This document shows positions 44,215 through 54,484 of a stretch of DNA of 64,000 nucleotides, in pieces. The stretch is from Chthonobacter rhizosphaerae (lineage in GTDB: Bacteria; Pseudomonadota; Alphaproteobacteria; Rhizobiales; Pleomorphomonadaceae). The notes under the pieces were generated by a model. That model was not told the DNA's origin. It ran no database searches and saw only the letters and a list, made by a program, of their open reading frames with translations. The DNA lies in NCBI RefSeq assembly GCF_013839525.1, contig NZ_JACDIS010000016.1:16943-80942 (forward strand). Direction: 5' to 3'. Position numbers and translations under genes: made by a program. How positions within the stretch are numbered: the first letter of the stretch is position 1; the number at the start of each line of letters is the position of its first letter.

Positions 44215-44808
44215 TCAGGCCTTGCTGTAGAGCTCGGCCACGTAGTCCCAGTTCACCAGATTGTCGAAGAAGGCTTCCAGGTACTTCGGCCGCAGGTTGC
44301 GGTAGTCGATGTAGTAGGAATGCTCCCAGACGTCGACGCCGAGGATCGGGGTGGCGCCGTGCACCAGCGGGTTCTCGCCGTTCGGGGTCTTGGTGACGAC
44401 GAGCTTGCCGTCCTTGACGGCGAGCCAGGCCCAGCCGGAGCCGAACTGGGTGACGCCGGCCTGGATGAAGTCCTCGCGCAGCTTGGAGACCGAGCCGAAG
44501 TCCTCGACGATCTTCTTCTCCAACTCGCCCGGAATGGCGCCGCCGCCGTTCGGCTTCATCCACTTCCAGAAATGGATGTGGTTGTAGTGCTGGCCGGCGT
44601 TGTTGAAGAGGCCCGCATTCTTGCCGAAGGAGCCCACGACGACCTCCTCCACGCTCTTGCCCTCGAATTCGGTGCCCTTGAGGAGGTTGTTGCCGTTGTT
44701 CACGTAAGCGAGGTGATGCTTGTCGTGATGGAACTCCAGGGTCTCGCGCGACATGTAGGGCGCCAGCGCGTCATAGGAGTAGGGAAGTTCGGGCAGTTCG
44801 AAGGCCAT
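44215..44808 (-). CDS. sodB: Superoxide dismutase, iron type
   Basis: A 197-residue cytosolic enzyme from ATG 44808 (AAGGAGACG upstream); the longer frame upstream is rejected. Metal ligands lie in LEFHHDKHHLAYV, GQHYNHIHFWKWM and DVWEHSYYIDYRN, and GSFGKNAGLFNNAGQHYNH favours iron over manganese. It dismutes superoxide. A promoter and a terminator frame it as a single transcription unit. Confidence 0.95.
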   Translation of the reverse strand: MAFELPELPYSYDALAPYMSRETLEFHHDKHHLAYVNNGNNLLKGTEFEGKSVEEVVVGSFGKNAGLFNNAGQHYNHIHFWKWMKPNGGGAIPGELEKKIVEDFGSVSKLREDFIQAGVTQFGSGWAWLAVKDGKLVVTKTPNGENPLVHGATPILGVDVWEHSYYIDYRNLRPKYLEAFFDNLVNWDYVAELYSKA

Positions 44809-44880
44809 GAAACGTCTCCTTGAGATTGGATCAGGGACGAAAGGGGCGGGCGTCGCGGTGGAGGTCGACCGCTGGCCGGG

Positions 44881-44909
44881 ACCATAGAGGCTCGACCCGG
44901 AACGGGCAA
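44881..44909 (-). promoter_or_regulatory. Predicted promoter of sodB
   Basis: On the minus strand TTGCCC (44909-44904) and TATGGT (44886-44881) are 17 bp apart. A start about 7 nt downstream leaves a 65-70-nt leader with a good ribosome site. This is a weak-consensus but standard spacing match. Confidence 0.4.
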
Positions 44910-44980
44910 CGCCGCTCACCGGATTTAGGGCTGCGACAGCCTCGCCAGAAGGCCGATCGACTGGAAAAATCGTCTATTGT

Positions 44981-45514
44981 TCAACGGCGCTTGAGGAAAG
45001 TGACCTCCACCTTGCCGACCGTGAGGCCGAGGAAGCGCACCGCCGCGGTGTTGAGGAGCGTCGTTTCGTCGATCAGCCGGAGGGTGTCCTCGAACCGCAG
45101 CTTCAGCGGCTTGCCGTCGGTGCCGGTGACCTCGGCCACGTAGCCCATGCGGACGACCCCGCCCTCCGCCCGGACCGGCACGACCCCGGCGACGCGGCTG
45201 CGCTGGCCGTCGTAGGTGGCGGGGCCGGTCTTGTCGAACCGCCAGACCGCCGTCTCCTTCTGGCCGTCCGCATAGGCGATGTATTCGGTCAGTATCAGCG
45301 TCCGCCCGTCGAACGTGCCGACCGTGTCGACCGTGAAGGGGCGGCGGACCCCGGCGAGATCGCTCTCGAACAGGCCCTCGCCCCGGGTGCGGCCGGTGAA
45401 GAAGTCCTCCAGGACGAGCGGCGGACCGTCCGCCGCGGCGGCGGCGCGGGGGAGGGCGGGGGCCAGCAGGGCGCCGAGGGCGAAGCGGCCGAGGGCGCGG
45501 CGATCGACGGGCAT
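44981..45514 (-). CDS. DUF3833 family protein
   Basis: A 177-residue protein with a twin-arginine-like leader (DRRALGRFALGALLAPALP) that ends near residue 27 at AAAA. The mature body begins PPLVLEDFFTGRTRGEGLFES, the DUF3833 signature, and is a lipocalin-like beta fold by repeated strands. No lipobox Cys is seen, unlike many relatives. Periplasmic, role unknown. It is followed, in transcription order, by sodB after 172 nt. Confidence 0.82.
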   Translation of the reverse strand: MPVDRRALGRFALGALLAPALPRAAAAADGPPLVLEDFFTGRTRGEGLFESDLAGVRRPFTVDTVGTFDGRTLILTEYIAYADGQKETAVWRFDKTGPATYDGQRSRVAGVVPVRAEGGVVRMGYVAEVTGTDGKPLKLRFEDTLRLIDETTLLNTAAVRFLGLTVGKVEVTFLKRR

Positions 45515-45582
45515 GGACGGTCTCCGGGTGCGGTGTCTTCACCGATACGCGGAGACCGCCGCGGCCGATCAGCCGCTTGCGA

Positions 45583-47667
45583 TCACGCTTTGCCGACCAC
45601 CTTCAGGGCGAAGGCGTAGCGCAGCGCAACCTCCTTCAGGCTGTCGAACCGGCCGGACGCGCCGCCGTGGCCGGCGTCCATGTTGACCTGGAGGAGGAGC
45701 GGGTTGTCGTCCGTCTTGCGCTCCCGCAGCCGGGCGACCCACTTGGCCGACTCCCAGTAGGTCACCCGCGGGTCCGTGAGGCCGGCGAGCGCCAGGATCG
45801 GCGGATAGGCCTTTTCCTCCACGTTCTCGTACGGGCTGTAGGAGAGGATGCGGCGGAAATCCTCCTCGCTCTCGATCGGATTGCCCCATTCGGGCCACTC
45901 CGGCGGGGTGAGGGGGAGGGTGTCGTCCAGCATGGTGTTGAGCACGTCCACGAACGGCACGACGGCGACGACGCCGGCGAAGAGGTCCGGTGCCATGTTG
46001 GCGACCGCGCCCATCAGCATGCCGCCGGCCGACCCGCCCATGGCGACGATGCGGCCGCGGCTGGTGAAGCCTTCGGCGGCGAGATGCTCGCCGGCGGCGA
46101 TGAAGTCGGTGAACGTGTTCGCCTTCTTCTCGCGCTTGCCGTCCCGGTACCAGTAGTAGCCCTTGTCCTTGCCGCCGCGGATGTGGGCGGTGGCGTAGAC
46201 GAAGCCGCGGTCCACGAGGCTGAGGATGGACGTGGAGAAGCCCGCCGGCATGCTGATGCCGTAGGCGCCGTAGCCGTAGAGGAGGAGCGGCGCGGATCCG
46301 TCGACCGGCGTGTCCTTGCGGTAGACGAGGGTGATCGGCACCGTCTCGCCGTCGGCCGCCGGGGCCAGGATGCGCCGGGCCACGTAGTCCTCCGGCTCGT
46401 GGCCGGACGGCACCTCCTGGGTCTTCCGCAGCTCCCGGTCGCGGGTCACCATGTCGTAGTCGTAGACCTGGGCCGGCGTGGTCGGCGACGAATAGGTGAA
46501 GCGCACCGTGGTGGTGTCGAACTCGTAGCCGTCCGACACGCCGAGCGAATAGGCCTCCTCGTCGAAGCGGATCGCGTGCTCCTCGGCCGACTTCAGCTCG
46601 CGGATGAGGATGCGCGGCAGGCCGCCCTCCCGCTCCAGGCGCACCATCCGGCCCTTGAACACGGTCATGGACAGGATAAGCCGGCCCTGCTGGTGGGCCA
46701 CCACGTCGCGCCAGTAGGCGCGCCCGGGGGTCGTCAGCGGCGCGGTGACGATCTTGAAGTCCTCCGCGTCGTCCGCGTTGGTGAGGATGTAGAGGTTGCC
46801 GTCGCCGTCGTCCTCGACCCCATACTCGACCTTCGGGTCGCGGGCGGCGACGAGGACCGGCGCGGCGGCGGAATCGTCCGCCGGCACGAGCCGCACCTCC
46901 GAGGTTTCGTGGTCGTGGCTGTCGATGACGAGGAAGCGGCCCGAGTGGGTCTTGCCGACGCCGACGAAGAAGCCCGGATCGCTCTCCTGGTAGACGAGGG
47001 TGTCCTCGCTCGCCGGGGTTCCCACCACGTGGCGGAAGACCTTCTCGGAGCGGTGATTGTCGTTCAGCCAGGTGTACAGGAAGGACTTGCCGTCCGCCGC
47101 CCACACCATGCCGCCGGCGGTGTTCGGGATCTCGTCGGACAGGTCGTCGCCGGTGCCGAGATCGCGGATCCGGATGGTGTGGTATTCCGAACCGTTGTCG
47201 TCCACGCTCCAGGCGAGGAGCTTGTGGTCGGGGCTGTGGGCGACGCCGCCGAGGTGGAAGTAGGCCTTGCCCTTGGCGAGCTCGTCCGCGTCAAGCAGCA
47301 CCTGCTCCGGCCCGCCGTCCCGCAGGGTGCGGACGATGCGCGGGTGCTGGGCGCCCTCCAGATAGCGGGTGGAGTAGGAATAGGGGCCGTCCGGCGCCGG
47401 GACGGAGCTGTCGTCCTCCTTGATGCGGCCGCGCATCTCCTTGAGGATCGTCTCCTGAAGCTCCGCCGTGTCGGCCATGTAGGCGTCCGTCCAGGCGTTC
47501 TCCGCCTCCAGATGGGCGCGGATGTCCGCGGGCAGCTTGGACGGGTCGCGGATCACGTCCTGCCAGGTGTCGGCGCGCAGCCACGCGTAGTCGTCGATCA
47601 GCTCGACCCCGTGGCGGGTCGTGGCGATCGGCCGCTTTTCGGCGCGGGGAGGCGTGAGAGATGTCAT
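45583..47667 (-). CDS. ptrB: Oligopeptidase B (S9A family)
   Basis: A 694-residue prolyl-oligopeptidase-like serine protease from ATG 47667. The N-terminal seven-bladed propeller starts at DDYAWLRADTWQDVIRDP; the catalytic domain has the Ser in MGGSAGGMLMG, Asp in LTDPRVTYWE, and His in MDAGHGGASGRF. It cleaves short peptides after basic residues, in the cytosol. It is a single gene between DUF3833 and msrB. Confidence 0.94.
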   Translation of the reverse strand: MTSLTPPRAEKRPIATTRHGVELIDDYAWLRADTWQDVIRDPSKLPADIRAHLEAENAWTDAYMADTAELQETILKEMRGRIKEDDSSVPAPDGPYSYSTRYLEGAQHPRIVRTLRDGGPEQVLLDADELAKGKAYFHLGGVAHSPDHKLLAWSVDDNGSEYHTIRIRDLGTGDDLSDEIPNTAGGMVWAADGKSFLYTWLNDNHRSEKVFRHVVGTPASEDTLVYQESDPGFFVGVGKTHSGRFLVIDSHDHETSEVRLVPADDSAAAPVLVAARDPKVEYGVEDDGDGNLYILTNADDAEDFKIVTAPLTTPGRAYWRDVVAHQQGRLILSMTVFKGRMVRLEREGGLPRILIRELKSAEEHAIRFDEEAYSLGVSDGYEFDTTTVRFTYSSPTTPAQVYDYDMVTRDRELRKTQEVPSGHEPEDYVARRILAPAADGETVPITLVYRKDTPVDGSAPLLLYGYGAYGISMPAGFSTSILSLVDRGFVYATAHIRGGKDKGYYWYRDGKREKKANTFTDFIAAGEHLAAEGFTSRGRIVAMGGSAGGMLMGAVANMAPDLFAGVVAVVPFVDVLNTMLDDTLPLTPPEWPEWGNPIESEEDFRRILSYSPYENVEEKAYPPILALAGLTDPRVTYWESAKWVARLRERKTDDNPLLLQVNMDAGHGGASGRFDSLKEVALRYAFALKVVGKA

Positions 47668-47746
47668 GAAGTCTCCGTCGATCGGCTGGCCGGAGCCAGC
47701 CTCCTCTGGGCCGCGCGAGGCATGGGCGCGGCGGATCAAGCGTCCG

Positions 47747-48169
47747 TCAGACCTCGGTAGCGTCGTCGGCGCGCAACATCAAGGCCGCGCCGTTGATGCA
47801 GTAGCGCCGGCCGGTGGGCCTGGGGCCGTCCGCGAACACGTGGCCGAGATGGGCGTCGCAGCCGGTGCAGCGCACCTCCGTCCGGCGCAGGAACCAGGCC
47901 CAGTCCGCGTGCTCGCCGACGGCGGCCGCCGACACCGGCCGGGTGAAGGACGGCCAGCCGGTGCCGCTGTCGAACTTGTCGCGCGAGGAGAACAGCGGCT
48001 CGCCGCAGCAGACGCAGCGGTAGGTGCCGGGCCGCTTCTCGTTCCAATAAGGATGGGAGAAGGCCCGCTCGGTGCCGCCGCGCCGGGTGACGCGGTAGGC
48101 CTCCGGGCTCAGCCGGTGCTTCCAGTCCTCCGGGTTTCTCAGACCTTTGGGGCGTTCGATCGCGGACAT
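47747..48169 (-). CDS. msrB: Peptide-methionine (R)-S-oxide reductase
   Basis: A 140-residue enzyme from ATG 48169; an upstream in-frame extension is rejected because the family start is here. Zinc Cys pairs are CVCC (Cys52/Cys55) and CTGC, and the catalytic Cys lies in [19 protein letters not shown] and [10 protein letters not shown] are MsrB signatures. It reduces methionine R-sulfoxide with thioredoxin in the cytosol. It lies upstream of ptrB on the same strand, with a 79-nt gap. Confidence 0.93.
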   Translation of the reverse strand: MSAIERPKGLRNPEDWKHRLSPEAYRVTRRGGTERAFSHPYWNEKRPGTYRCVCCGEPLFSSRDKFDSGTGWPSFTRPVSAAAVGEHADWAWFLRRTEVRCTGCDAHLGHVFADGPRPTGRRYCINGAALMLRADDATEV

Positions 48170-48282
48170 CACGAGTTTTCCCAAGCCGTGCCCCCTCGGG
48201 CCGGCAGACGGCCCCGCCACACGCTTCAGATAGGGCATGCCGGTCCCCCGGACAAAGACGGGGGTGTCGCAGGTCCTCGCCG

Positions 48283-48426
48283 ATGAGACGCCTGGCTTGC
48301 GCGGTGGTCGGCAAGGGCGACAGCGAGCCGCTGTTCGAGAACGATCCGGGTCTGACGGCGAACCGGAGGGTGACGATCCTGCTGATGGACGAAGCGCCGC
48401 CGCTGCCACACGACCATGGCCTCTGA
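48283..48426 (+). pseudogene. Remnant of an OmpA/MotB-family C-terminus
   Basis: A 47-codon frame with a stop at 48424 reads [15 protein letters not shown], then [18 protein letters not shown]. This matches the end of MotB/OmpA-like peptidoglycan-binding domains, whose last strand is ANRRV(T/E)ILL. The upstream part of such a domain is missing in all frames, and no other flagellar gene is near. It lies in the gap between msrB and the Mrp operon. It is read as a decayed fragment; a true short protein is unlikely. Confidence 0.5.
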
Positions 48427-48466
48427 GCCGCGCCGTTAAGGGGTGGATTGCAGGCGTGAATCGTCT

Positions 48467-48510
48467 AGGGTTCCGTCGCCGATGTTCGACCGAAGGCCCA
48501 CACGAACCCT
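48467..48510. promoter_or_regulatory. Inverted repeat in the leader of mrpA
   Basis: AGGGTTC (48467-48473) and GAACCCT (48504-48510) form a 7-bp stem with a 30-nt loop. It ends 12 nt before the TTG start of mrpA, so it could hide or present the start site. The mrpA start lacks a good ribosome site. Confidence 0.35.
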
Positions 48511-48522
48511 TAGAGACTGCCC

Positions 48523-50880
48523 TTGCCAGCCTCCACGACGGCTCCGACCTGGATCCTCATCGCCCTCGCGGCGCCCTTCTTGGCCGCGCTCGTCGCACCC
48601 GTCCTTCACCGATTCGCGGGCCGGGCCGCGGCCTGGATCTTGGCCGTCGTGCCGTTCGCCGCCTTCCTGGGGTTCGTCTCGCTGGTGGGCGAGGTGGCGG
48701 GCGGCGCGCGGCTCACCACCGGGCTCGACTGGTGGCCGTCCTACGGTGTCCGCTTCTCCGTGCTGGTGGACGGGCTGTCGCTCGCGTTCGCGCTCCTCGT
48801 CACCGGCATCGGCACGCTCATCGTGCTCTACGCCGGCGGCTACATGAAGGGACACCCGCAGGCCGGCCGGTTTCTCAGCTTCATGCTGCTCTTCATGGGG
48901 GCCATGCTCGGCCTGGTGCTGGCGGACGACGGCATCACCCTGTTCGTGATGTGGGAGGCGACATCGATCACCTCCTTCCTGCTGATCGGGTTCGACCACA
49001 GCCGCGCCCGCGCGCGCCGGGCGGCGCTGCAGGCGCTGGTGATCACCGGCGCCGGCGGGCTCTGCCTCCTCGCCGCCGTGATCCTGATCGGCGGCGCCAC
49101 CGGCACGCGCACCCTGTCCGAGGTCGTCATGACGGGCGACCAGATCCGGGCGTCCACGCTCTACCTGCCGATCTTCCTCCTCGTCCTCGGCGCTGCCTTC
49201 ACCAAGTCGGCGCAGGTGCCGCTGCACGTCTGGCTGCCGAACGCCATGGAGGCGCCGACCCCCGTGTCGGCCTACCTCCACTCCGCCACCATGGTGAAGG
49301 CGGGCGTCTATCTCCTGATGCGCCTCCATCCGGTTCTCGGCGGCACGCCGGAGTGGACGACGGTGCTTCCGATCGCCGGCGGCGCGACGCTGATCGTCGG
49401 CACCCTGATGGCGGTGCGCCAGACCGACCTGAAGCTGATGCTCGCCCAGACGACGGTCGCTTCGCTCGGCCTCCTGGTGCTCCTCGTCGGCGTCTCCACG
49501 GACGCCGCCATCGTGGGGGCGGTCGGCTATCTGCTCGCCCACGCCTTCTTCAAGGGCGCGCTCTTCATGGTGGCCGGCACCATCGACCACGAGGCCGGCA
49601 CCCGCGACGTGACGAAGCTCGGCGGCCTCAGGACCCTGATGCCGGTGACCTTCGCGTCCGCCCTGGTGGCGGCGGTCTCGATGGCGGGCCTGCCGCCGAT
49701 GATCGGTTTCGTCGCCAAGGAGGCGCTCTACCTCGGCCTCGACGACGCGGGCCGGTGGGGGCTCGTGGTCGCGGCGGTGGTCGGCAACGCGCTGATGTTC
49801 GTGATCGGCTTCGCGATCGCCCTCAAGCCCTTCCTCGGCCCGGAGGTGCACACGCCGAAACACGCGCACGAGGGTCCGATCGAACTCATCCTCGGGCCGA
49901 TCGTGCTCGGCGCGGTGGGGCTTGGCGCTGCGCTCCTCCTCCACGGCTTCGCCGAGACGCTGATCCTGCCCATGGCCGGCGCCGTGGCGGGCCGGCCAGT
50001 GACGGCCGACCTCCACCTGATCCCGACCTACGTGTCCATGCCGCTGATCCTCTCGCTGGCGACGATCGGTCTCGGCGTCCTCGCCTATCGGTCGCTGTCC
50101 ACGCTCCGGGCCTCGGTCGACGGTGTCGTGCGGGCGGTCGGCTGGGGGCCGGACCGTGGCTTCGACCAGATCGTGGCCGGCATCGTGGCGAGCGCGGGCG
50201 CGATCGTCCGCATCGTGCAGCCCGGGCGGCTGGAGCTCTACATGGCCATGGTGCTCGGCTTCGTCGCCGTGACGATCATCGCCCCGATGGTCCTCTTCGA
50301 CGAGGGGCCGAGCTGGCCCGGCGTGCCGGCCATGCGCCTGACGGAGGTCGCGGTGATCGGCATCGCGGTCGCGGGTCTCGCGGCGGTCCTGGTGGCCAAG
50401 ACGCGGCTGACGGCCATCGTGTCGCTGGGCATCCAGGGCTTCGCGGTGGCGGTGCTGTTCGTGCTCTTCGGCGCGCCGGACCTCGCCTTCACCCAGTTCA
50501 TGGTGGAGACCTTGTCGGTGGTGATCCTCGCCCTGGTGCTGACGCGCCTGTCGCTCGGCGAGCGGGACCATCGCCCCTTCCGCCAGAAGTTCTGGGACGG
50601 GGTCGTCGCCGGCTCCGTCGGCCTCGGCTTCATGCTCCTGCTCCTGAAGGTCACGCAGGCGCCGTTCGACCGGACGCTGACGGACTTCTACGACGCCTAT
50701 TCGCGCACCATCGCCCATGGCCGCAACGTGGTGAACGTCATCATCGTGGACTTCCGCGGGCTCGACACCCTCGGCGAGATCGCCGTGGTGATGATCACGG
50801 GCCTCGCCATCCTGGCTCTCGTCCGCGTCAAGGCGCGGGCGCCCATCCTGCCCACGCCGGAGAAGGGGAAGCGTCCGTGA
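48523..50880 (+). CDS. mrpA: Mrp-type Na+/H+ antiporter subunit A, with fused MbhD/MbhE region
   Basis: A 785-residue, many-spanning inner-membrane protein homologous to NuoL. The start is taken as TTG 48523, since a stop at 48512 leaves no ATG. Key residues are Glu145 in [12 protein letters not shown] and the Lys in [20 protein letters not shown] followed by KAG. The C-terminal part ([40 protein letters not shown]) is the MbhD/MbhE extension typical of long MrpA. Together with B-G it exchanges Na+ (or K+ in Pha types) for H+. Confidence 0.93.
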   Translation: MPASTTAPTWILIALAAPFLAALVAPVLHRFAGRAAAWILAVVPFAAFLGFVSLVGEVAGGARLTTGLDWWPSYGVRFSVLVDGLSLAFALLVTGIGTLIVLYAGGYMKGHPQAGRFLSFMLLFMGAMLGLVLADDGITLFVMWEATSITSFLLIGFDHSRARARRAALQALVITGAGGLCLLAAVILIGGATGTRTLSEVVMTGDQIRASTLYLPIFLLVLGAAFTKSAQVPLHVWLPNAMEAPTPVSAYLHSATMVKAGVYLLMRLHPVLGGTPEWTTVLPIAGGATLIVGTLMAVRQTDLKLMLAQTTVASLGLLVLLVGVSTDAAIVGAVGYLLAHAFFKGALFMVAGTIDHEAGTRDVTKLGGLRTLMPVTFASALVAAVSMAGLPPMIGFVAKEALYLGLDDAGRWGLVVAAVVGNALMFVIGFAIALKPFLGPEVHTPKHAHEGPIELILGPIVLGAVGLGAALLLHGFAETLILPMAGAVAGRPVTADLHLIPTYVSMPLILSLATIGLGVLAYRSLSTLRASVDGVVRAVGWGPDRGFDQIVAGIVASAGAIVRIVQPGRLELYMAMVLGFVAVTIIAPMVLFDEGPSWPGVPAMRLTEVAVIGIAVAGLAAVLVAKTRLTAIVSLGIQGFAVAVLFVLFGAPDLAFTQFMVETLSVVILALVLTRLSLGERDHRPFRQKFWDGVVAGSVGLGFMLLLLKVTQAPFDRTLTDFYDAYSRTIAHGRNVVNVIIVDFRGLDTLGEIAVVMITGLAILALVRVKARAPILPTPEKGKRP

Positions 50881-51299
50881 ACACGATCATCTTCCGCACC
50901 GTTTCGCCGGTCCTCGTCGCCCTCACGCTCCTGTTCTCCGCGTTCGTGACCCTGCGCGGCCACAACGAGCCGGGCGGGGGCTTCATCGGCGGCCTGATCG
51001 CGGCCTCCGCCTTCGCGCTCTACGGCCTCAGCCACGGGGTGCCGACCGTGCGCCGGGCGCTGCGCTTCCACCCCATGGAGATCGCCGGCTTCGGCCTGCT
51101 GCTCGCCGGCGGCGCGGGCCTCCTGTCGATCGTGTTCGCGCGGCCCTTCCTGACCGGGCTCTGGACGTTCCCGAGCGTGCTCGGGGTCGAGGTGGCCCTG
51201 TCGACGCCGCTCTTCTTCGACCTCGGCGTCTACTTCGTCGTCACCGGCACCATGACGTCGATCGCGCTCGCGCTCGAAGCGCGGGAGGGAGGGGTCTGA
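50877..51299 (+). CDS. mrpB: Mrp antiporter subunit B
   Basis: A 140-residue protein with four membrane segments, from a GTG at 50877 that overlaps the end of mrpA by 4 nt (GTGA). HNEPGGGFIGGLIAASAFAL and TPLFFDLGVYFVVTGTMTSI are the MnhB signatures. It forms part of the membrane antiporter complex. mrpC begins on the last base of its stop codon. Confidence 0.92.
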   Translation: MNTIIFRTVSPVLVALTLLFSAFVTLRGHNEPGGGFIGGLIAASAFALYGLSHGVPTVRRALRFHPMEIAGFGLLLAGGAGLLSIVFARPFLTGLWTFPSVLGVEVALSTPLFFDLGVYFVVTGTMTSIALALEAREGGV

Positions 51300-51676
51300 T
51301 GGAACCCGCTCTCGCCGTCCTCGTCGGGCTGTTCTTCGCGACCGCCTTCTACCTGATCCTGTCGAAGAAGCTGATCCGCATCCTCCTCGGCGTCGCCATC
51401 ATGGGCAACGCGGTGAACCTCCTGATCTTCACCGCCGGCCGCCTGACCCGCGAGGTGCCGCCGATCATCGCGCTCGACGCCTACACGCCGCCGGCGGGGG
51501 CCGCGAACGCGCTGCCGCAGGCGCTGATCCTGACCGCGATCGTGATCTCCTTCTCCTTCTTCGCCTTCCTGCTGGTGCTCGCCTTCCGGGCCTATCAGGA
51601 CCTCGGCACCGACGACACCGACGCCATGCGGGTGGCCGAGCCGGTCGCCGACGCCGGCCCGCCGCAAGGATACTGA
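51299..51676 (+). CDS. mrpC: Mrp antiporter subunit C
   Basis: A 125-residue NuoK-like subunit with three membrane segments. FYLILSKKLIRILLGVAIM and GNAVNLLIF are conserved in MnhC, and ANALPQALILTAIVISFS holds the NuoK-type helix. Its ATG overlaps the TGA of mrpB. Confidence 0.92.
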   Translation: MEPALAVLVGLFFATAFYLILSKKLIRILLGVAIMGNAVNLLIFTAGRLTREVPPIIALDAYTPPAGAANALPQALILTAIVISFSFFAFLLVLAFRAYQDLGTDDTDAMRVAEPVADAGPPQGY

Positions 51677-51682
51677 CCGCCC

Positions 51683-53281
51683 ATGGCCGCTTCCGATCCC
51701 CACGCCCCGGCGGTCGATCTCGCCGTCGCCATGGTGACGGCGCCGTCAACCGCGTCGGACTGGCTGATCGTGCTGCCGGTGGTGGTTCCGCTCGTCACCG
51801 GCGCCATCCTGGTGATGGTGCGACACGCCACCCACCTGCACCGGCCGCTGACGGCGCTCGGCCTGGCGCTCCTGTTCGGCATCGATCTGATGCTGCTCGG
51901 CCGGGTGGTGGCCGAGGGGCCGCTGACCATGATGATGGGCGCCTGGAAGCCGCCGTTCGGCATCGCCTTCACGGTCGACCTGCTCGGCGCCACCTTCGCC
52001 ACCACGGCGGCCTTCGTGGCGCTGGTCGCCACCGCGACCGCCGGCCCGGCCATCAACACGGCGGAGCGGCGCTACGGCTTCTATCCCTTCCTGATGCTGC
52101 TGATGACGGGCGTCACCGGGGCCTTCCTCACCGGCGACATCTTCAACCTCTACGTCTGGTTCGAGGTGCTGCTCATCTCGTCCTTCGGCCTTCTGGTGCT
52201 CGGCTCGGAGAAGGCCCAGATCGATGGCACGGTGAAGTACGGCCTCCTCAACCTGGTGGCGACCACCTTCTTCCTGATCGGCGTCGGCCTCCTCTACGGC
52301 ACGCTCGGCACCCTCAACATGGCCGACATCGCCGCGAAGGCGCGCGCCGCCGGGCCGGAGGCGCCGCTCGTCACCATCGCGGGCCTCTTCATCTTCGCCT
52401 TCGCCATGAAGGCGGCGGCCTTCCCGCTGAACTTCTGGCTGCCGGCCTCCTATCACACGCCGACAGCCACCGTGTCGGCGCTGTTCGCCGGCCTCCTCAC
52501 CAAGGTCGGCGTCTACGCGCTCCTGAAGGTGACGGTGCTCCTCCTCGGCAATCAGACCGGCGCCTACACCGACCTCCTGGTGGTGATGGCGGCGGCCACC
52601 ATGATCGTCGGCGCGCTCGGCGCGATCGCCGGCTCGGACCTTCGCCGCATCCTCGGCTGGCTCGTCATCTCCGGCATCGGGTCCATGCTGATCGGCGTCG
52701 CCGTCGGCTCGCCGGGCGCGCTCACCGGGTCCATCTTCTACGCCGTCCAGTCCATGCTGGTGATGACGGCGCTCTACCTGGCGGCCGGCGTCGTGGAGGC
52801 CCGCGCGGGGACCGGCGACGTCCGCCGGCTCGGCGGCTTCTACGCGGCGGCCCCGCTGTTCTCCGGCGTGGTGCTGGTGCTTCTCTTCGCCGTCGCCGGC
52901 CTGCCGCCCTTCTCCGGCTTCTGGCCGAAGGCGATCCTGGTGGAATCCTCCCTCGCGGTGGACCGGCCCGGGCTGGCGGCCGCGGTGCTCGTCTCCGGCT
53001 TCCTGCAGACCCTGGCGGTCGGCCGGATCTGGCTCTACGTCTTCTGGCGCGGTGGCCCCGAGGGCACGCCGGACGGCGCCATCGACCTTTCCGGGGTCCG
53101 GGTGATCGAAAACCCGGCCGACCGGGTGGCGCTGGTCGGGCCGGTGATCGTGCTCACCGCCGCCGTGGTGCTGATCGGCCTCGTGCCGACGGCGATCGGC
53201 GGCCTCGCCGAAGGCGCCGCGTCCGGCCTGCTCGATCCGGCCGGCTTCACCGCCCGCGTTCTGGGAGCGCCCGCCCCATGA
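51683..53281 (+). CDS. mrpD: Mrp antiporter subunit D
   Basis: A 532-residue NuoN/NuoM-like proton channel subunit. The Glu is in [20 protein letters not shown] near residue 159 and the Lys in [20 protein letters not shown] near residue 241. Roughly 14 membrane segments are seen. It and MrpA carry proton and cation pathways of the complex. It starts 6 nt after mrpC and overlaps mrpE by 4 nt. Confidence 0.93.
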   Translation: MAASDPHAPAVDLAVAMVTAPSTASDWLIVLPVVVPLVTGAILVMVRHATHLHRPLTALGLALLFGIDLMLLGRVVAEGPLTMMMGAWKPPFGIAFTVDLLGATFATTAAFVALVATATAGPAINTAERRYGFYPFLMLLMTGVTGAFLTGDIFNLYVWFEVLLISSFGLLVLGSEKAQIDGTVKYGLLNLVATTFFLIGVGLLYGTLGTLNMADIAAKARAAGPEAPLVTIAGLFIFAFAMKAAAFPLNFWLPASYHTPTATVSALFAGLLTKVGVYALLKVTVLLLGNQTGAYTDLLVVMAAATMIVGALGAIAGSDLRRILGWLVISGIGSMLIGVAVGSPGALTGSIFYAVQSMLVMTALYLAAGVVEARAGTGDVRRLGGFYAAAPLFSGVVLVLLFAVAGLPPFSGFWPKAILVESSLAVDRPGLAAAVLVSGFLQTLAVGRIWLYVFWRGGPEGTPDGAIDLSGVRVIENPADRVALVGPVIVLTAAVVLIGLVPTAIGGLAEGAASGLLDPAGFTARVLGAPAP

Positions 53282-53754
53282 TCCACTTCCTCGCCCTCGC
53301 CGTCGTGTTCTCCGTGGTGTGGACGGCCGTGACCGGGGCCTTCACGATCGTCAACATGCTGTTCGGCCTCGCCCTCTCGGCGGTGGCGCTGTCGCTCGTC
53401 AAGGTGGATCTCTCCCCCGGCAGCGGGCGGGTGCGCCCGCTGAAGACGCTGTCGCTGTTCGGCCTCTTCGTGGTGGAGCTCCTGAAGTCCGGCTGGCGGG
53501 TGGCGCGCACGGTGGTGCGGCGGGACATGGACCTGAAGCCCGGCATGCTCGCCTATCCGCTCACCGTGACCCGCGATTTCGAGATCACGCTCCTCGCCAA
53601 CATGATCACGCTGACGCCCGGCACCCTTTCGGTGGACGTCTCGGCCGACCGGCGGACGCTCTACGTGCACTGCATCGACATGCCCGACGCGGACGCGGTG
53701 ATCGCCGACATCCGCGGAGGCTTCGAGAAGAAGATCATGGAGGCGTTCCGATGA
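53278..53754 (+). CDS. mrpE: Mrp antiporter subunit E
   Basis: A 158-residue protein with two N-terminal membrane segments and a cytosolic C-terminus. [20 protein letters not shown] (written here from [15 protein letters not shown]) and LYVHCID are the MnhE signatures. The ATG overlaps the stop of mrpD and its own end overlaps mrpF, so translation is coupled through the operon. Confidence 0.92.
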   Translation: MIHFLALAVVFSVVWTAVTGAFTIVNMLFGLALSAVALSLVKVDLSPGSGRVRPLKTLSLFGLFVVELLKSGWRVARTVVRRDMDLKPGMLAYPLTVTRDFEITLLANMITLTPGTLSVDVSADRRTLYVHCIDMPDADAVIADIRGGFEKKIMEAFR

Positions 53755-54101
53755 GCGTTGCCGCTCTCATCGACGGGGTCACCACCGTCACGCTGGTGAT
53801 GCTGTCCATCGCCCTGGCGCTCGTGGTGGTGCGCATCTTCCTCGGCCCGACCCTGCCGGACCGGATCGTCGCGCTCGATCTCCTGGTCGGCATCGTGATC
53901 GGCTTCATCGCCACGATCGGCATCAAGACCGCGACCTACCAGTACCTGGACATCGCCATCGCGCTCGGCCTCGTCGGTTTCCTGGCGACGGTCGCCTTCG
54001 CGCGCTTCGTGCTCCGGCGCGGCCGCGCGGGCGACGCCGACATCACGCTGCCGGACAGCGATCTCGACAGCCGGCCGGACGCCAGGGAGGGCCACGCATG
54101 A
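53751..54101 (+). CDS. mrpF: Mrp antiporter subunit F
   Basis: A 116-residue protein from ATG 53751 with three membrane segments. [20 protein letters not shown] is the MnhF signature, and the C-terminus is charged. It overlaps mrpE and mrpG by 4 nt each. A longer open frame through mrpE in this register is not real. Confidence 0.92.
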   Translation: MSVAALIDGVTTVTLVMLSIALALVVVRIFLGPTLPDRIVALDLLVGIVIGFIATIGIKTATYQYLDIAIALGLVGFLATVAFARFVLRRGRAGDADITLPDSDLDSRPDAREGHA

Positions 54102-54484
54102 TCGTCGTCTCCGCCATCCTCACCTCGATCTGCCTGCTGGTCGGCGGCGCCTTCGCGATCGTCGGCGCCCTCGGCATCCTGCGGTTTCCGGACGTCTACA
54201 CGCGCATGCACGCGGCCAGCAAGGCGGGCACCCTCGGTTCGGGCTTCTGCCTGCTGGCGGTCGCGGTCTGGGAGACCGACCTCGACGTGACCACGCGGGC
54301 CATCGCGGGCGTGTTCTTCTTTCTCCTGACTGCGCCCATCTCGGCGCATCTCCTGGCGCGGGCCGCGCTGATCGCCGGCTATTCTCCGATTTCGGGCGCC
54401 GGGCGAGGTGACGTATCGTCAGCTCTCCTCGCCACCGCTGAAGCAAACGAAGCGGCCCGGTTGAAAGAACATCCGGAATCCTGA
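54098..54484 (+). CDS. mrpG: Mrp antiporter subunit G
   Basis: A 128-residue protein with three membrane segments. [20 protein letters not shown] is the MnhG signature; [18 protein letters not shown] closes the membrane part. It is the last gene of the A-G operon; no clear terminator hairpin follows within the next 100 bases. Confidence 0.93.
   Translation: MIVVSAILTSICLLVGGAFAIVGALGILRFPDVYTRMHAASKAGTLGSGFCLLAVAVWETDLDVTTRAIAGVFFFLLTAPISAHLLARAALIAGYSPISGAGRGDVSSALLATAEANEAARLKEHPES

Noticed and set aside
48237..51299. 1020-codon plus frame over mrpA and mrpB
   Set aside because: It is in a different register from the Mrp proteins and reads as Arg/Pro/Gly-rich noise, apart from joining at the end to the true mrpB.
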